From positions 62,001 through 126,000 of the forward strand of contig NZ_QSIN01000004.1 of NCBI RefSeq assembly GCF_003469205.1: a stretch of 64,000 nucleotides of DNA. The letters are read 5' to 3'. Positions 24,133-40,086 of the stretch are shown in pieces. The translations under genes were made by a program, and so were the position numbers. The first letter of the stretch is position 1; each line of letters starts with the position of its first letter. Under the pieces are notes generated by a model. The model was not told the origin of the DNA. It did not search any database and saw nothing but the letters and a program-made list of their open reading frames with translations. Origin of the DNA: Collinsella sp. AM33-4BH. GTDB taxonomy: Bacteria; Actinomycetota; Coriobacteriia; Coriobacteriales; Coriobacteriaceae.

Positions 24133-26232
24133 TTAGGCGTTCTTGCTCATGACCTCGTCCACGATGGACTTGGGCGCGGGCTCATAAGAGTCGAACTGCA
24201 TCGTGTAGGATGCACGGCCCTGGGTCTGGGAGCGAAGGTCGGTAGCGTAACCGAACATCTCGCCCAGCGGCACCTTGGCACGGATGAGCTTGCTGTTCTT
24301 GCGATCCTCCATGCCCTCGATCTTGCCGCGGCGACCGGAGAGGTTGCCCATAACGTCGCCCATGTACTGCTCGGGGGTCTCGACCTCGACAGCCATGATC
24401 GGCTCGAGCAGCTGCGGATCGGACTTCTTGAGGGCGTCCTTGATAGCCATGGAACCGGCGATCTTAAAGGCGGCCTCGGAGGAGTCGACCTCGTGGTAAG
24501 AACCGTCGAACAGGGTGACCTTGACGTCGAGGACCGGGAAGCCGGCGATAACACCGGTGTTCAGGGCCTCCTGGATGCCCTTGTCGATGGACGGGATGTA
24601 CTCCTTGGGCACGACGCCGCCGACGATAGCGTTGACGAACTCGTAGCCGAAGCCCTCCTCCATCTTCTCGAGCTTGATGACGGCGTGGCCGTACTGACCG
24701 CGACCACCGGACTGACGGACGAACTTGCCCTCAGCCTTCTCGACGTCGTGACCAGCGGTCTCGCGGTAGGCAACCTGGGGCTTACCAACGTTAGCGTCAA
24801 CCTTGAACTCACGGAGCAGACGGTCGACGATGATCTCGAGGTGCAGCTCGCCCATGCCGGCGATGATGGTCTGGCCGGTCTCGTGGTTGGTGGACACCTG
24901 GAAGGTCGGGTCCTCCTCGGCGAGCTTGGTCAGAGCCAGGGACATCTTGTCCTGCTCGGCCTTGGTCTTGGGCTCAATGGCAACGTCGATAACGGGCTTA
25001 GCGAACTCGATCTTCTCGAGGACGATCTCCTTGCCCTCGGCGCACAGGGTGTCACCGGTGGTGGAGTTCTTGAAGCCGACGCAAGCGACGATGTCGCCGG
25101 CGGCAGCGTCGTCACGGTCGATACGCTCGGCGGCGTTCATCTCGAGAATGCGGCCGAGGCGCTCGCGCTGACCGTTGGAAGCGTTGACCACGTAGGAGCC
25201 GGACTCAGCGCGGCCGGAGTAAACGCGGACGTAGGTGAGCTTACCGACGAACGGGTCGGTCATGATCTTGAAGACCAGGCCGGAGAAGGGCTCGTCGAAG
25301 GAAGGATGACGCTGGATCTCCTCGCCGGTGTCCGGATCGGTACCGGTGACGGCCTCAACGTCGAGCGGGCTGGGCAGGTAGTCGACGACAGCGTCGAGCA
25401 GCTCCTGGACGCCCTTGTTCTTGTAGGCGGAGCCCACGAAGACGAGGTTAAGCTCGTTGGCCAGAACACCCTTGCGCAGAGCAGCCTTGAGCTCCTCGAC
25501 GGTGAAGTCCTCCTCCATGAGGATCTTCTCCATGAGCTCGTCGTCAAAGCTGGCAGCAGCGTCGAGGAGCTCCTCGCGCTTGGTGGCAGCGATGTCGGCA
25601 AACTCAGCCGGGATCTCGTCCATCGGCTCGGGGTAGGTCATGCCCTTCTCGTCGGCCTTGAAGTCCCATGCAGTCATGGTGACGAGGTCGATGACGCCCC
25701 AGAAGTTGTCCTCGGCGCCCATCGGGACCTGAGCGGCCACGGCGTTAGCGTCGAGACGATCCTTCATGGTCTCGATAGCGTTGAAGAAGTCAGCGCCCAC
25801 GCGGTCATACTTGTTGATGAAGGCGATGCGGGGGACGTTGAAGGTGGAAGCCTGACGCCAAACGGTCTCAGACTGGGGCTGAACGCCGGCAACGGCGTCG
25901 AAGACGGCGACAGCACCATCGAGGACGCGCAGGCAGCGCTCGACCTCGGCGGTGAAGTCAACGTGGCCCGGGGTGTCGATGATCTGGATGCGGTAGTCCT
26001 TACCGTCCTTGTTCCAGAAGCACGTGGTAGCAGCGGAGGTAATGGTTACGCCGCGCTCCTGCTCCTGAACCATCCAGTCCATGGTGGCAGCGCCCTCATG
26101 AACCTCACCGATCTTGTGGGTCTTACCGGTGTAGTAAAGAATACGCTCGGTCGTGGTGGTCTTACCGGCATCGATGTGGGCCATGATGCCGATGTTACGG
26201 GTATCGGAAAGCTTGTACTTAGGCTTAGCCAT
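24133..26232 (-). CDS. fusA: Translation elongation factor G
   Basis: 699 residues. The GTPase domain has [15 protein letters not shown] (G1), DTPGHVDF (G3) and NKYD (G4), and EF-G domains II-V follow. It drives translocation of tRNA and mRNA on the ribosome. It follows rpsG after 19 nt. The usual tuf gene is not downstream. Confidence 0.98.
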   Translation of the reverse strand: MAKPKYKLSDTRNIGIMAHIDAGKTTTTERILYYTGKTHKIGEVHEGAATMDWMVQEQERGVTITSAATTCFWNKDGKDYRIQIIDTPGHVDFTAEVERCLRVLDGAVAVFDAVAGVQPQSETVWRQASTFNVPRIAFINKYDRVGADFFNAIETMKDRLDANAVAAQVPMGAEDNFWGVIDLVTMTAWDFKADEKGMTYPEPMDEIPAEFADIAATKREELLDAAASFDDELMEKILMEEDFTVEELKAALRKGVLANELNLVFVGSAYKNKGVQELLDAVVDYLPSPLDVEAVTGTDPDTGEEIQRHPSFDEPFSGLVFKIMTDPFVGKLTYVRVYSGRAESGSYVVNASNGQRERLGRILEMNAAERIDRDDAAAGDIVACVGFKNSTTGDTLCAEGKEIVLEKIEFAKPVIDVAIEPKTKAEQDKMSLALTKLAEEDPTFQVSTNHETGQTIIAGMGELHLEIIVDRLLREFKVDANVGKPQVAYRETAGHDVEKAEGKFVRQSGGRGQYGHAVIKLEKMEEGFGYEFVNAIVGGVVPKEYIPSIDKGIQEALNTGVIAGFPVLDVKVTLFDGSYHEVDSSEAAFKIAGSMAIKDALKKSDPQLLEPIMAVEVETPEQYMGDVMGNLSGRRGKIEGMEDRKNSKLIRAKVPLGEMFGYATDLRSQTQGRASYTMQFDSYEPAPKSIVDEVMSKNA

Positions 26233-26251
26233 GTTAGTTCCTTACCTTAAC

Positions 26252-26725
26252 TTACCAACGATAGTGAGAGAACGCGCGGTTGGCCTCGGCCATCTTGAAG
26301 ACGTCCTCACGCTTCTTGACGGAAGCGCCCAGGCCGTTGGAAGCGTCGAGGATCTCATTGGCGAGACGCTCGGCCATGGTCTTCTCCTTGCGAGCGCGGG
26401 AGAAGTTGACGATCCAGCGGATACCCAGAGCGGTGGAACGACGGGAGTTAACCTCCATCGGGACCTGATAGGTAGCGCCACCGACACGCTTGGGCTTAAC
26501 CTCGAGCGTGGGCTTGACGTTGTCCATAGCCTTCTTGAAGGTAGCGAGAGCGTCGCCACCCTCGGACTTCTCGGCAACGATCTCGAAAGCGGTGTAAACG
26601 ATGCGCTCAGCGGTGGCCTTCTTGCCGTCAAGAAGGACCTTGTTGATGAGCTGAGTCACCAGGCGGTTGTTGTAAACGGCGTCAGGCTGAACCTCACGAC
26701 GATTAGCTGCTGCACGACGCGGCAT
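26252..26725 (-). CDS. rpsG: 30S ribosomal protein S7
   Basis: 157 residues, starting [20 protein letters not shown], with [20 protein letters not shown]7 nucleates assembly of the 30S head. It lies between rpsL and fusA as usual. Confidence 0.98.
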   Translation of the reverse strand: MPRRAAANRREVQPDAVYNNRLVTQLINKVLLDGKKATAERIVYTAFEIVAEKSEGGDALATFKKAMDNVKPTLEVKPKRVGGATYQVPMEVNSRRSTALGIRWIVNFSRARKEKTMAERLANEILDASNGLGASVKKREDVFKMAEANRAFSHYRW

Positions 26726-26798
26726 GTGAAATCTCCTTAAGTGTCTACCGTGCGGCGCTTAGGCGGCACACGGCGAAAGTATCAAAACGTTATCTGGC

Positions 26799-27176
26799 TT
26801 ATTTAGCCTTGGGGCGCTTAGCACCGTACTTGGAACGGGCCTGCATACGGTTCTGGACCGGAGCAGCGTCGTAGGCGCCACGGATGACGTGATAACGGAC
26901 ACCAGGGAGGTCACGGACACGACCGCCGCGGACGAGCACGATGGAGTGCTCCTGCAGGTTGTGGCCCTCACCCGGGATGTAAGCAGTAACTTCGATGCCG
27001 TTGACGAGGCGAACACGGGCAACCTTACGAAGAGCCGAGTTCGGCTTCTTGGGGCTCGTGGTGAAGACGCGGGTGCACACGCCGCGCTTCTGGGAGTTGT
27101 GCTGCAGAGCAGCGTTCTTGGACTTCTTGGGCACGGAACGACGGCCCTGGCGAACCAGCTGGTTAATAGTAGGCAA
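26799..27176 (-). CDS. rpsL: 30S ribosomal protein S12
   Basis: 125 residues. The decoding-centre loop [15 protein letters not shown] includes the lysine position tied to streptomycin resistance elsewhere, and the sequence there is wild-type-like. A TTG start has AAGGAG six bases upstream. It is the first gene of the str operon, with a good promoter 94 bp upstream. Confidence 0.97.
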   Translation of the reverse strand: MPTINQLVRQGRRSVPKKSKNAALQHNSQKRGVCTRVFTTSPKKPNSALRKVARVRLVNGIEVTAYIPGEGHNLQEHSIVLVRGGRVRDLPGVRYHVIRGAYDAAPVQNRMQARSKYGAKRPKAK

Positions 27177-27269
27177 AGCGTACTCCTTCTCGAATGATTC
27201 CAGCTTTCTGTAAAGTGCAACGGCTTGAATCGAGGGGTCAGCATCCCCCTACGAAACACGCAGTTCGAT

Positions 27270-27298
27270 AGGATACGTGGCGTTAGCTGTGACGTCAA
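27270..27298 (-). promoter_or_regulatory. Promoter of the str operon (rpsL)
   Basis: On the minus strand TTGACG (27293-27298) and TATCCT (27270-27275) are 17 bp apart. The implied leader is about 85-90 nt. The promoter lies between palindrome copy 2 and rpsL. Confidence 0.6.
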
Positions 27299-27382
27299 CA
27301 GACCACGCCGCCGGGCGTATCCCAAAATTGGCACATTTCCGCAAAGCCTACACAAAAGGAATCCCCTCCTGTGCGTTTGGGA

Positions 27383-27520
27383 GGATCCCCGGACCGGGCG
27401 GCCCAGGTTTTAAGTTTGCTGCTCTACAGTCCTGCGCAAGACGGAAAGCACATTAAGTGCTTTCCTTTGCGTGCGGAACTCGCGACAAATTTAACCCCGC
27501 GCCGCCCGGGCCGGGGATCC
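27383..27520. repeat. Long palindrome, ribosomal-operon family, copy 2 (upstream of rpsL)
   Basis: Outer ends GGATCCCCGG (27383-27392) and CCGGGGATCC (27511-27520) pair perfectly. The arms continue inward with mismatches to the core at about 27419-27486. The core is nearly the same as copy 1 (CTGCTCTACAGTCCTG, CACATTAAGTG, GTGCGGAACTCGCGAC). Its inner hairpin is GGAAAGCAC-ATTAA-GTGCTTTCC, with changes matched on both sides relative to copy 1. Confidence 0.88.
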
Positions 27521-27646
27521 GACGTGCTCGTCGGGGCAACGTTACCTGCCAAAACGGGACAGGTTTATTTTGGTCGGTTTTATCTGCGGAAACGTCGCGC
27601 TCCAGCGGTGATCCGCCCTCATCTGTCATAGGGAAATCGGCGGCGT

Positions 27647-27777
27647 TTTCGGAAGTATGCGGCAAATTCTGGACCTGCCGAGCACACCGGGGTTTTTCGA
27701 TAATAAACCCGCAGGTAGAGCGCTTGAGCATATGCGGTGTGGTCGACCCATCGAGATTTTGCCGCATACTTCCGAAA
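27647..27777. repeat. Inverted repeat with 20-bp perfect arms and a structured 91-nt loop
   Basis: Arms 27647-27666 and 27758-27777 are perfect complements (TTTCGGAAGTATGCGGCAAA). Inside, ACCTGC/GCAGGT encloses GGGTTT/AAACCC, and CACACC could alternatively pair with GGTGTG. It lies between the anti-sigma gene terminator and palindrome copy 2 and is not related to the other families in the window. Confidence 0.75.
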
Positions 27778-27817
27778 TTCAGGCGAATATCGCTCAAAAT
27801 AACCGTCCATATAACGC

Positions 27818-27852
27818 AAAAATGGCCGCTTCCCCTAGTGGGAAGCGGCCTC
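27818..27852 (-). terminator. Intrinsic terminator of the sigma/anti-sigma operon
   Basis: Perfect 11-bp stem GGCCGCTTCCC/GGGAAGCGGCC with, on the minus strand, ATTTTT following. It overlaps the stop region of the 27858 gene. Confidence 0.88.
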
Positions 27853-27857
27853 AAGCC

Positions 27858-28934
27858 TTACGAGTAGACGATGGTAAAGGGTACTTCTGTTTCGGTCTCT
27901 CCTGTTGATGTGCACCTCGTTCCCTCAAGGGTTACCGATACAACCTGATCGACATTGATGAGCCTTGTCGGAACCCAGATGTTCTCTCCGCTATTGCGCG
28001 TATAAGAAAAATATAAGTTGAACGCCCCTGCGTCGTCATCTTCGATAATCTGCTCCGATCCATCCTTGTAGGTAACCGTCAACTTCTTCGTGACTGCGTC
28101 AATGCCCAGATCATCGATGTGCGTCTGGATGGAAAACGGACTGATCTCGAGAGACGAGTCACCGGAGCGGAGTTCCTTTGTATCGACGTACGCTCCAACG
28201 CTAAACTCGGGCGTCGATGCTTTAAACTGCCTCGCACTCTCACCTTCGCCCTCGGTCCACTGGATATTCCAGGTGACCGCATGTTGAAAACCTCGCTCGC
28301 GATCCATAGAAGCAAAGTACATCGTGCCATTAATGACAGTATCGCTTGATGTGTCCTTATCAATGGTGCAGCGTGTGTCAGCCCATTCCTCGCCGAACTT
28401 CATGTCGGGCGTGCCGATGCCTTGTTCTTCTTCACCATAGAGAACAAGTTCGCCAGTCTCTGCTGCCGGCTTGTAGTAGTTAACACCATTTGGATTGGAC
28501 AACGTAAACGTCACGGCACCGCAACCGTTTTTATCGATAGCCATATCATGAATGTCGAGCGTATAGCCGTTGCCCTCGACGGACAGATTGACCTTCTGGA
28601 CTGCACCCTCCAGGCTTTGGGGCGCGATACCATCACCAAACTCTCTGGTGTAGGTATATTTCGTCCCCGACGAGCCGCCATTTGTCCAGGTAACGGACTC
28701 TCCGTTGCCATGGTTTCCCCAGGCAGAGGCAAAATAACTGGAATTGACAACAGCGTAGGCGACCCCTCCGGTCGCCAGCACTCCGGCAAGACATCCGATT
28801 ACGGCAACATACAGAGGCTTCGCGTGACCCTTTCGGCGAAGCGGCTCGCCAGCAGCGGCATAAAGAACACGGTCAGCAAGATCGCTATCGGCTTGGACGG
28901 ACTCGAAGGCCTGCTTGATCTGGTTGGATTTCAC
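27858..28934 (-). CDS. Membrane-anchored protein encoded with an ECF sigma factor (probable anti-sigma factor)
   Basis: 358 residues: a short N-terminal cytoplasmic region (1-40), one membrane helix (about 41-63), then a long extracytoplasmic domain rich in beta-type sequence. The layout resembles DUF4179-type anti-sigma factors of Gram-positive bacteria. It overlaps the sigma factor gene upstream by 50 nt, so the two are translated together. It probably holds the sigma factor at the membrane until an external signal arrives; the signal is unknown. Function is inferred from layout and neighbour, because the cytoplasmic part has no clear zinc-binding anti-sigma motif. Confidence 0.6.
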   Translation of the reverse strand: MKSNQIKQAFESVQADSDLADRVLYAAAGEPLRRKGHAKPLYVAVIGCLAGVLATGGVAYAVVNSSYFASAWGNHGNGESVTWTNGGSSGTKYTYTREFGDGIAPQSLEGAVQKVNLSVEGNGYTLDIHDMAIDKNGCGAVTFTLSNPNGVNYYKPAAETGELVLYGEEEQGIGTPDMKFGEEWADTRCTIDKDTSSDTVINGTMYFASMDRERGFQHAVTWNIQWTEGEGESARQFKASTPEFSVGAYVDTKELRSGDSSLEISPFSIQTHIDDLGIDAVTKKLTVTYKDGSEQIIEDDDAGAFNLYFSYTRNSGENIWVPTRLINVDQVVSVTLEGTRCTSTGETETEVPFTIVYS

Positions 28935-29403
28935 GGTCGCCCTCCTCTAGGATGAACTTGAGCTTCGATCTGCCGCGAGCTAAACGCGTTCGAACGGTCG
29001 CGGCTGGCACATGCAGTAACTCGGCAATTTCTGAAGTCGAGAAGCCCAGATAGTAATAGAGCACGATGGGGATACGGAATCGTTCCGGAAGCCGCATGAC
29101 ATCTGACAGGACGGCCTTGGTCTCATCCTGCGCTGTCGAAAGCGAATCGGCCAGATTCTCAATATCCTCCACGCGCCTCCACGGCTTTCGAAAGAGAGAT
29201 TTACATTCATTGATCGTGACCCGGATAAGCCATCGACGAAGATGCTCCCAGTTTTCAAATTGCGCGTCGCTTTTGAGTAACTTCAGAAAGACGTCTTGAG
29301 CAACATCGTCGGCGTCAGCGCGATCACGCAGATACGTCAATGCGATCCGAAACACGACATCCCGGTGGTCTTCGACCGCCTGTCTAAAAGCTTGTTCTTC
29401 CAT
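28885..29403 (-). CDS. ECF-type RNA polymerase sigma factor
   Basis: 172 residues. Region 2 is recognisable in LTYLRDRADADDVAQDVFLKLL and WLIRVTINECKSLFRK. Region 4 is in GFSTSEIAELLHVPAATVRTRLARGR-type helix-turn-helix sequence. The ATG at 29403 is chosen because GGGAGGTGATT lies directly upstream; a GTG two codons earlier is part of that ribosome-binding site. It overlaps the downstream membrane-protein gene and probably directs a small extracytoplasmic stress regulon. Confidence 0.9.
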   Translation of the reverse strand: MEEQAFRQAVEDHRDVVFRIALTYLRDRADADDVAQDVFLKLLKSDAQFENWEHLRRWLIRVTINECKSLFRKPWRRVEDIENLADSLSTAQDETKAVLSDVMRLPERFRIPIVLYYYLGFSTSEIAELLHVPAATVRTRLARGRSKLKFILEEGDREIQPDQAGLRVRPSR

Positions 29404-29571
29404 AATCACCTCCCGGTGACGTTAATGCTTCTCGATGAGGCCCTCACCTTAGATACGCTCTTGTCGGGCGAAATGTTTCAAATCCAAGCAGGAAAAACCT
29501 ACCAAAAAATAAATCCGTCACTTTTTGGCAAGGGATCAACGAAACGCAACAGGTTGAACATACGCAAGCGA

Positions 29572-29709
29572 GCGGCCCCCAGAGCGTACAAGGTGGCATG
29601 AAAAAGGCAGGGCATTGACCTTTTGGTCATGCCCTGCCTTTTGAATGACAGATTGTAGCTCTGGGGGCCGCGCAGCGACGGAGGTCGCCGCCGTTCGTTA
29701 GAACGGCGG
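29572..29709. repeat. Composite hairpin element, family 2, copy A (downstream of rpoC)
   Basis: Outer 14-bp arms (GCGGCCCCCAGAGC 29572-29585; complement 29658-29671) continue with TACAA/TTGTA. They enclose a terminator-like hairpin, GGCAGGGCA.TGACC-TTTT-GGTCA.TGCCCTGCC, with one bulged T. A linker GCAGCGACGG leads to a second hairpin with perfect 9-bp arms (29688-29696, 29701-29709) that ends next to the rpoC stop. Copy B at 58189-58328 has the same plan with different paired arms. The inner hairpin has T runs on both strands and probably ends rpoBC transcription. Confidence 0.85.
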
Positions 29710-29715
29710 AACTAG

Positions 29716-34194
<4,479 letters not shown>

Positions 34195-34200
34195 AGTCAA

Positions 34201-37692
<3,492 letters not shown>

Positions 37693-37765
37693 CAGGTTTT
37701 TCCTCCTTCACGGAAATGCTCGGTGGGTTGGCGAGGCATAGCTTCGCCAGTTATCGCAACTTAAT

Positions 37766-37793
37766 AGTTTATCAGGTACCGACCGTTGGGCAA
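37766..37793 (-). promoter_or_regulatory. Candidate rpoB promoter
   Basis: On the minus strand TTGCCC (37788-37793) and TAAACT (37766-37771) are 16 bp apart, giving a leader of about 65-70 nt before the GTG start. Confidence 0.4.
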
Positions 37794-37870
37794 GAAAAGC
37801 CTTGACGCGATAGAGTTTTTGGAGTAGCAAAGTTTTTCGACAGAAAACACGCAGGTAGATGTATGTGTAT

Positions 37871-37884
37871 CGAACATCTGTTCA
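37871..37884. promoter_or_regulatory. LexA/SOS-box-like palindrome upstream of rpoB
   Basis: CGAACATCTGTTCA contains GAACA-N2-TGTTC with perfect half-sites, the Gram-positive LexA operator pattern. A second overlapping palindrome, TCTGTTCA...TGAACAGA (37877-37884 and 37896-37903), shares it. No DNA-repair gene lies on either side; the nearest start downstream is rpoB, about 180 bp away. Confidence 0.45.
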
Positions 37885-37956
37885 TATATTTTCTGTGAAC
37901 AGAGCTGCTGATGCATACCGCTGAGTTGCGAAATGGAAGCGCGGGCACAGCCCAAA

Positions 37957-37993
37957 TAAAAAACGGGTGCAGACCGAAGTCCGCACCCGTTTG
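37957..37993 (-). terminator. Intrinsic terminator of the 38069 gene
   Basis: Stem ACGGGTGC/GCACCCGT extended by GAC/GTC around a short loop, followed on the minus strand by TTTTTTATTT. Confidence 0.88.
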
Positions 37994-38068
37994 CCTACCG
38001 CCCCGGACAACCACGCGAAAAATCGGAACGCACGTGTCTGAGCGATAGACGAAAATGAAATTCAGCCG

Positions 38069-38899
38069 CTAGGCAGTTGCTGAGCGTTGCGAGCCCTCGA
38101 GGCGTTTCTCGTATTCCTTGTGCATCGCTCGCGACCTGTTCTCAAGCATCTCGGAGAGCTGGCGAAACGTGTTGTCAAACGCCACGATTTGATAGCCATC
38201 GTCGACAAAAGAGCCCTTGAGGTAGTTTTTGTCGACGAATCCGTTCCACCCATCGAAGCAATCGAGCCAGCACAGATTTTTCTTTGCACAGAAGAATTCA
38301 TCCTCGTCCTTGCTCGAATCGCAATAATGCTGCCAGATTTTTTTGAGAACCAGGTCATACCTCTCCCCCGAATACCGGAGAAATGATTGATGCCCACTAG
38401 GAACGGGCATGAAATTGCCAATGGTTGCAACCGCATGGGCGAAATCATTCAGATCATTTAATTCGTCATCGTATTCGGCCTCAGATGCCTCGACGCGCAA
38501 CGAATCCCAATCGATTTTTCTGCTTTTGATATACGGCTGGTTCTCGGTCTTGCATCTCCAGAACGCCGCGCTTGCAGAAACCAAGGTTTCCGCGGAATCA
38601 ACGATGTCTCTCGGATACTCATCAACAGGCCACAGGACTTCATACATATCCTGAACGGGCTTGAAGCTATATCTCTTGGCACTCGTCTTGCTGCAGTCAA
38701 GATCAAAATCACCCGAAAGCTTGTAGCACGCGAGACGCTCCAGGGCCGTTGAGGTTTCGCTCGTGTAATTCAAGATGGAGTAATCGACCAGCGTCCTCAG
38801 GTCGGTGAATTTTACTTCCTCGTCTTCTTCTCTGAGGTACACATCTACGGGACACCTCCCACCCGCGTTGCCTTTGTATAGCTCCACTGGTTTTGCCAT
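38069..38899 (-). CDS. Hypothetical protein, DUF6994-like
   Basis: 276 residues, soluble, no signal peptide. The layout resembles the DUF6994 group as I recall it: an early DFDLDCSKTS segment, a middle ATIGNFMPVP segment, then GERYDLVLKKIWQHYC and a late WNGFVDKNYLKG segment. No function is known. It has a clear ribosome-binding site (GGGAG) and its own terminator. It lies in an island of orphan genes between rpoB and a WYL regulator, with codon use less GC-rich than the neighbouring core genes, suggesting acquisition. Confidence 0.6.
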   Translation of the reverse strand: MAKPVELYKGNAGGRCPVDVYLREEDEEVKFTDLRTLVDYSILNYTSETSTALERLACYKLSGDFDLDCSKTSAKRYSFKPVQDMYEVLWPVDEYPRDIVDSAETLVSASAAFWRCKTENQPYIKSRKIDWDSLRVEASEAEYDDELNDLNDFAHAVATIGNFMPVPSGHQSFLRYSGERYDLVLKKIWQHYCDSSKDEDEFFCAKKNLCWLDCFDGWNGFVDKNYLKGSFVDDGYQIVAFDNTFRQLSEMLENRSRAMHKEYEKRLEGSQRSATA

Positions 38900-38991
38900 T
38901 TCTTCTCCCCTCTCCCGCTCGCGGAATCAGCCGGCATACAGCCCAAGCTCTGCATCCGGGTAGTTAAAACCTAACACATTCGTCCGCCCTT

Positions 38992-39750
38992 TTAGAGCTT
39001 CCAGCCGTTGGCCTCGGCGTTTTTCAGCAGTTGCTCCCGCTCTTCGAGACGGTCGATCGCGTACTGAAGGTAGGCATCCAGAAACCCCGGAACATGAAAA
39101 GGATGAAACCTTTCGTCAAAGCCAGAAACCCCTTTGATGTGATGGAACTCAATCTCTCCGCCTTCAAAGAAGCATTCTAGACAGTTTCTCTTCGCCCAGG
39201 ACTCAAGGTCTCCAAGGGCATACTTCCCCTGTTCGGCGCCCAGCATCAAATCTGCCAAGGTCGGAGGCATCTGGTCGCAGCATCCGCCCCAATCCGAGGC
39301 GAAACGGGTTTTTCTCCCGAGACCGTCCCCGTTGCAACAGTCAACAAGGGGGTAAAGCCCTCGGTGCTGCATCCATCCTTCTGGCAGGATCCACATATTT
39401 GCTCGAGTGTACGCAAGCCCCAGAAACATGTGGAGGAGAGGATATTCCTCTTGCGGCAGGAGCCCTTCCAGCATCTCAGCAGTAAGTTTGCCCCGATAGA
39501 TATCATTCTTATACCAGCGCTCGCCGCGTAGACTCAATAGCTCCCGTATGATCATCCAGGGGCTGAACATGATATCCGCGCGCCCTTTTTCATCAGATCC
39601 GAGATGCTCCTTCAGATAAAGGTAATCGATCTCGTACCCGGGATGCTGCCAATAACGGACCCAGTTGCTCAGCGGTCGATTGGGTTGGTACTCCTTCCCC
39701 AAGTACGAAGCCATCAAGTTGGCCGATGGCATCGAAATCACATCTACCAT
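38992..39750 (-). CDS. Hypothetical protein
   Basis: 252 residues, not recognised. It is rich in tryptophan, tyrosine and cysteine, with a CCDQMPPTLADLMLG segment, a WAKRNCLECFFEGGEIEFHHIKG-type stretch near residue 190 and a charged C-terminal helix. It has no membrane segment or signal peptide. A strong GGAGGAG ribosome-binding site precedes the ATG, so it is a real gene. It may be cotranscribed with the DUF6994-like gene 92 nt downstream. Single-domain orphans of this kind are often immunity or defence accessory proteins, but nothing here shows that. Confidence 0.6.
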   Translation of the reverse strand: MVDVISMPSANLMASYLGKEYQPNRPLSNWVRYWQHPGYEIDYLYLKEHLGSDEKGRADIMFSPWMIIRELLSLRGERWYKNDIYRGKLTAEMLEGLLPQEEYPLLHMFLGLAYTRANMWILPEGWMQHRGLYPLVDCCNGDGLGRKTRFASDWGGCCDQMPPTLADLMLGAEQGKYALGDLESWAKRNCLECFFEGGEIEFHHIKGVSGFDERFHPFHVPGFLDAYLQYAIDRLEEREQLLKNAEANGWKL

Positions 39751-39772
39751 GTTTTCTCCTCCTCACACAACC

Positions 39773-39806
39773 GGGGTCCGGGGCGAATCGAACCACCTCG
39801 GACCCC
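39773..39806 (-). terminator. Hairpin upstream of the 38992-39750 gene
   Basis: Arms GGGGTCCG (39773-39780) and CGGACCCC (39799-39806) pair perfectly around an 18-nt loop. There is no T run on the minus strand, so any termination after the pseudogene would be weak. Confidence 0.35.
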
Positions 39807-39815
39807 ATCATCGCA

Positions 39816-40086
39816 CTAGCCTGTGCCGGCTACGCCCTTAACTGTCACTCCATAGGACGCTGTCAAATCAACCTTTCCGACATTCACGTTCTTGTATCCC
39901 ACCTGGGTGGGCACCGTGACAACATAGGCCCCGTTCGCTCAGGTAGCCTCGCCGTCACTCCAAGTGCCGCCCGTGCTATAGAGCTGGGCGGCAACGTGGG
40001 TGCCGGCCTGCTCCTTCAACGTATCATCCTTGGCAGTCTCAGACTGCACCTCGGACGGGGTGGCGGGGCAAGCCACCGCATCGCAA
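39816..40086 (-). pseudogene. Fragment of a secreted-type protein with an in-frame stop
   Basis: The frame on the minus strand reads SETAKDDTLKEQAGTHVAAQ, then TWSDGEAT, an in-frame TGA (39939-39941), then ANGAYVVTVPTQVGYKNVNV and ...VDLTASYGVTVKGVAGTG before the TAG at 39816. The downstream part is clearly protein-like. Its ending (VTVKG) resembles the end of the neighbouring 301-residue protein (HLTVK), so it may be a decayed relative or a detached C-terminal domain. There is no start codon or ribosome-binding site. Confidence 0.55.

Noticed and set aside
23863..26250. Long frame antisense to fusA and similar frames antisense to the PTS genes and asnS
   Set aside because: Same cause: codon-bias shadows of well-supported genes; no ribosome-binding site or recognisable protein.
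39773..39806. tRNA-like T-arm (GGTTCGATTC on the minus strand)
   Set aside because: The flanking bases do not form a T stem, and no anticodon arm or D arm is present; the segment is the loop of a simple hairpin.
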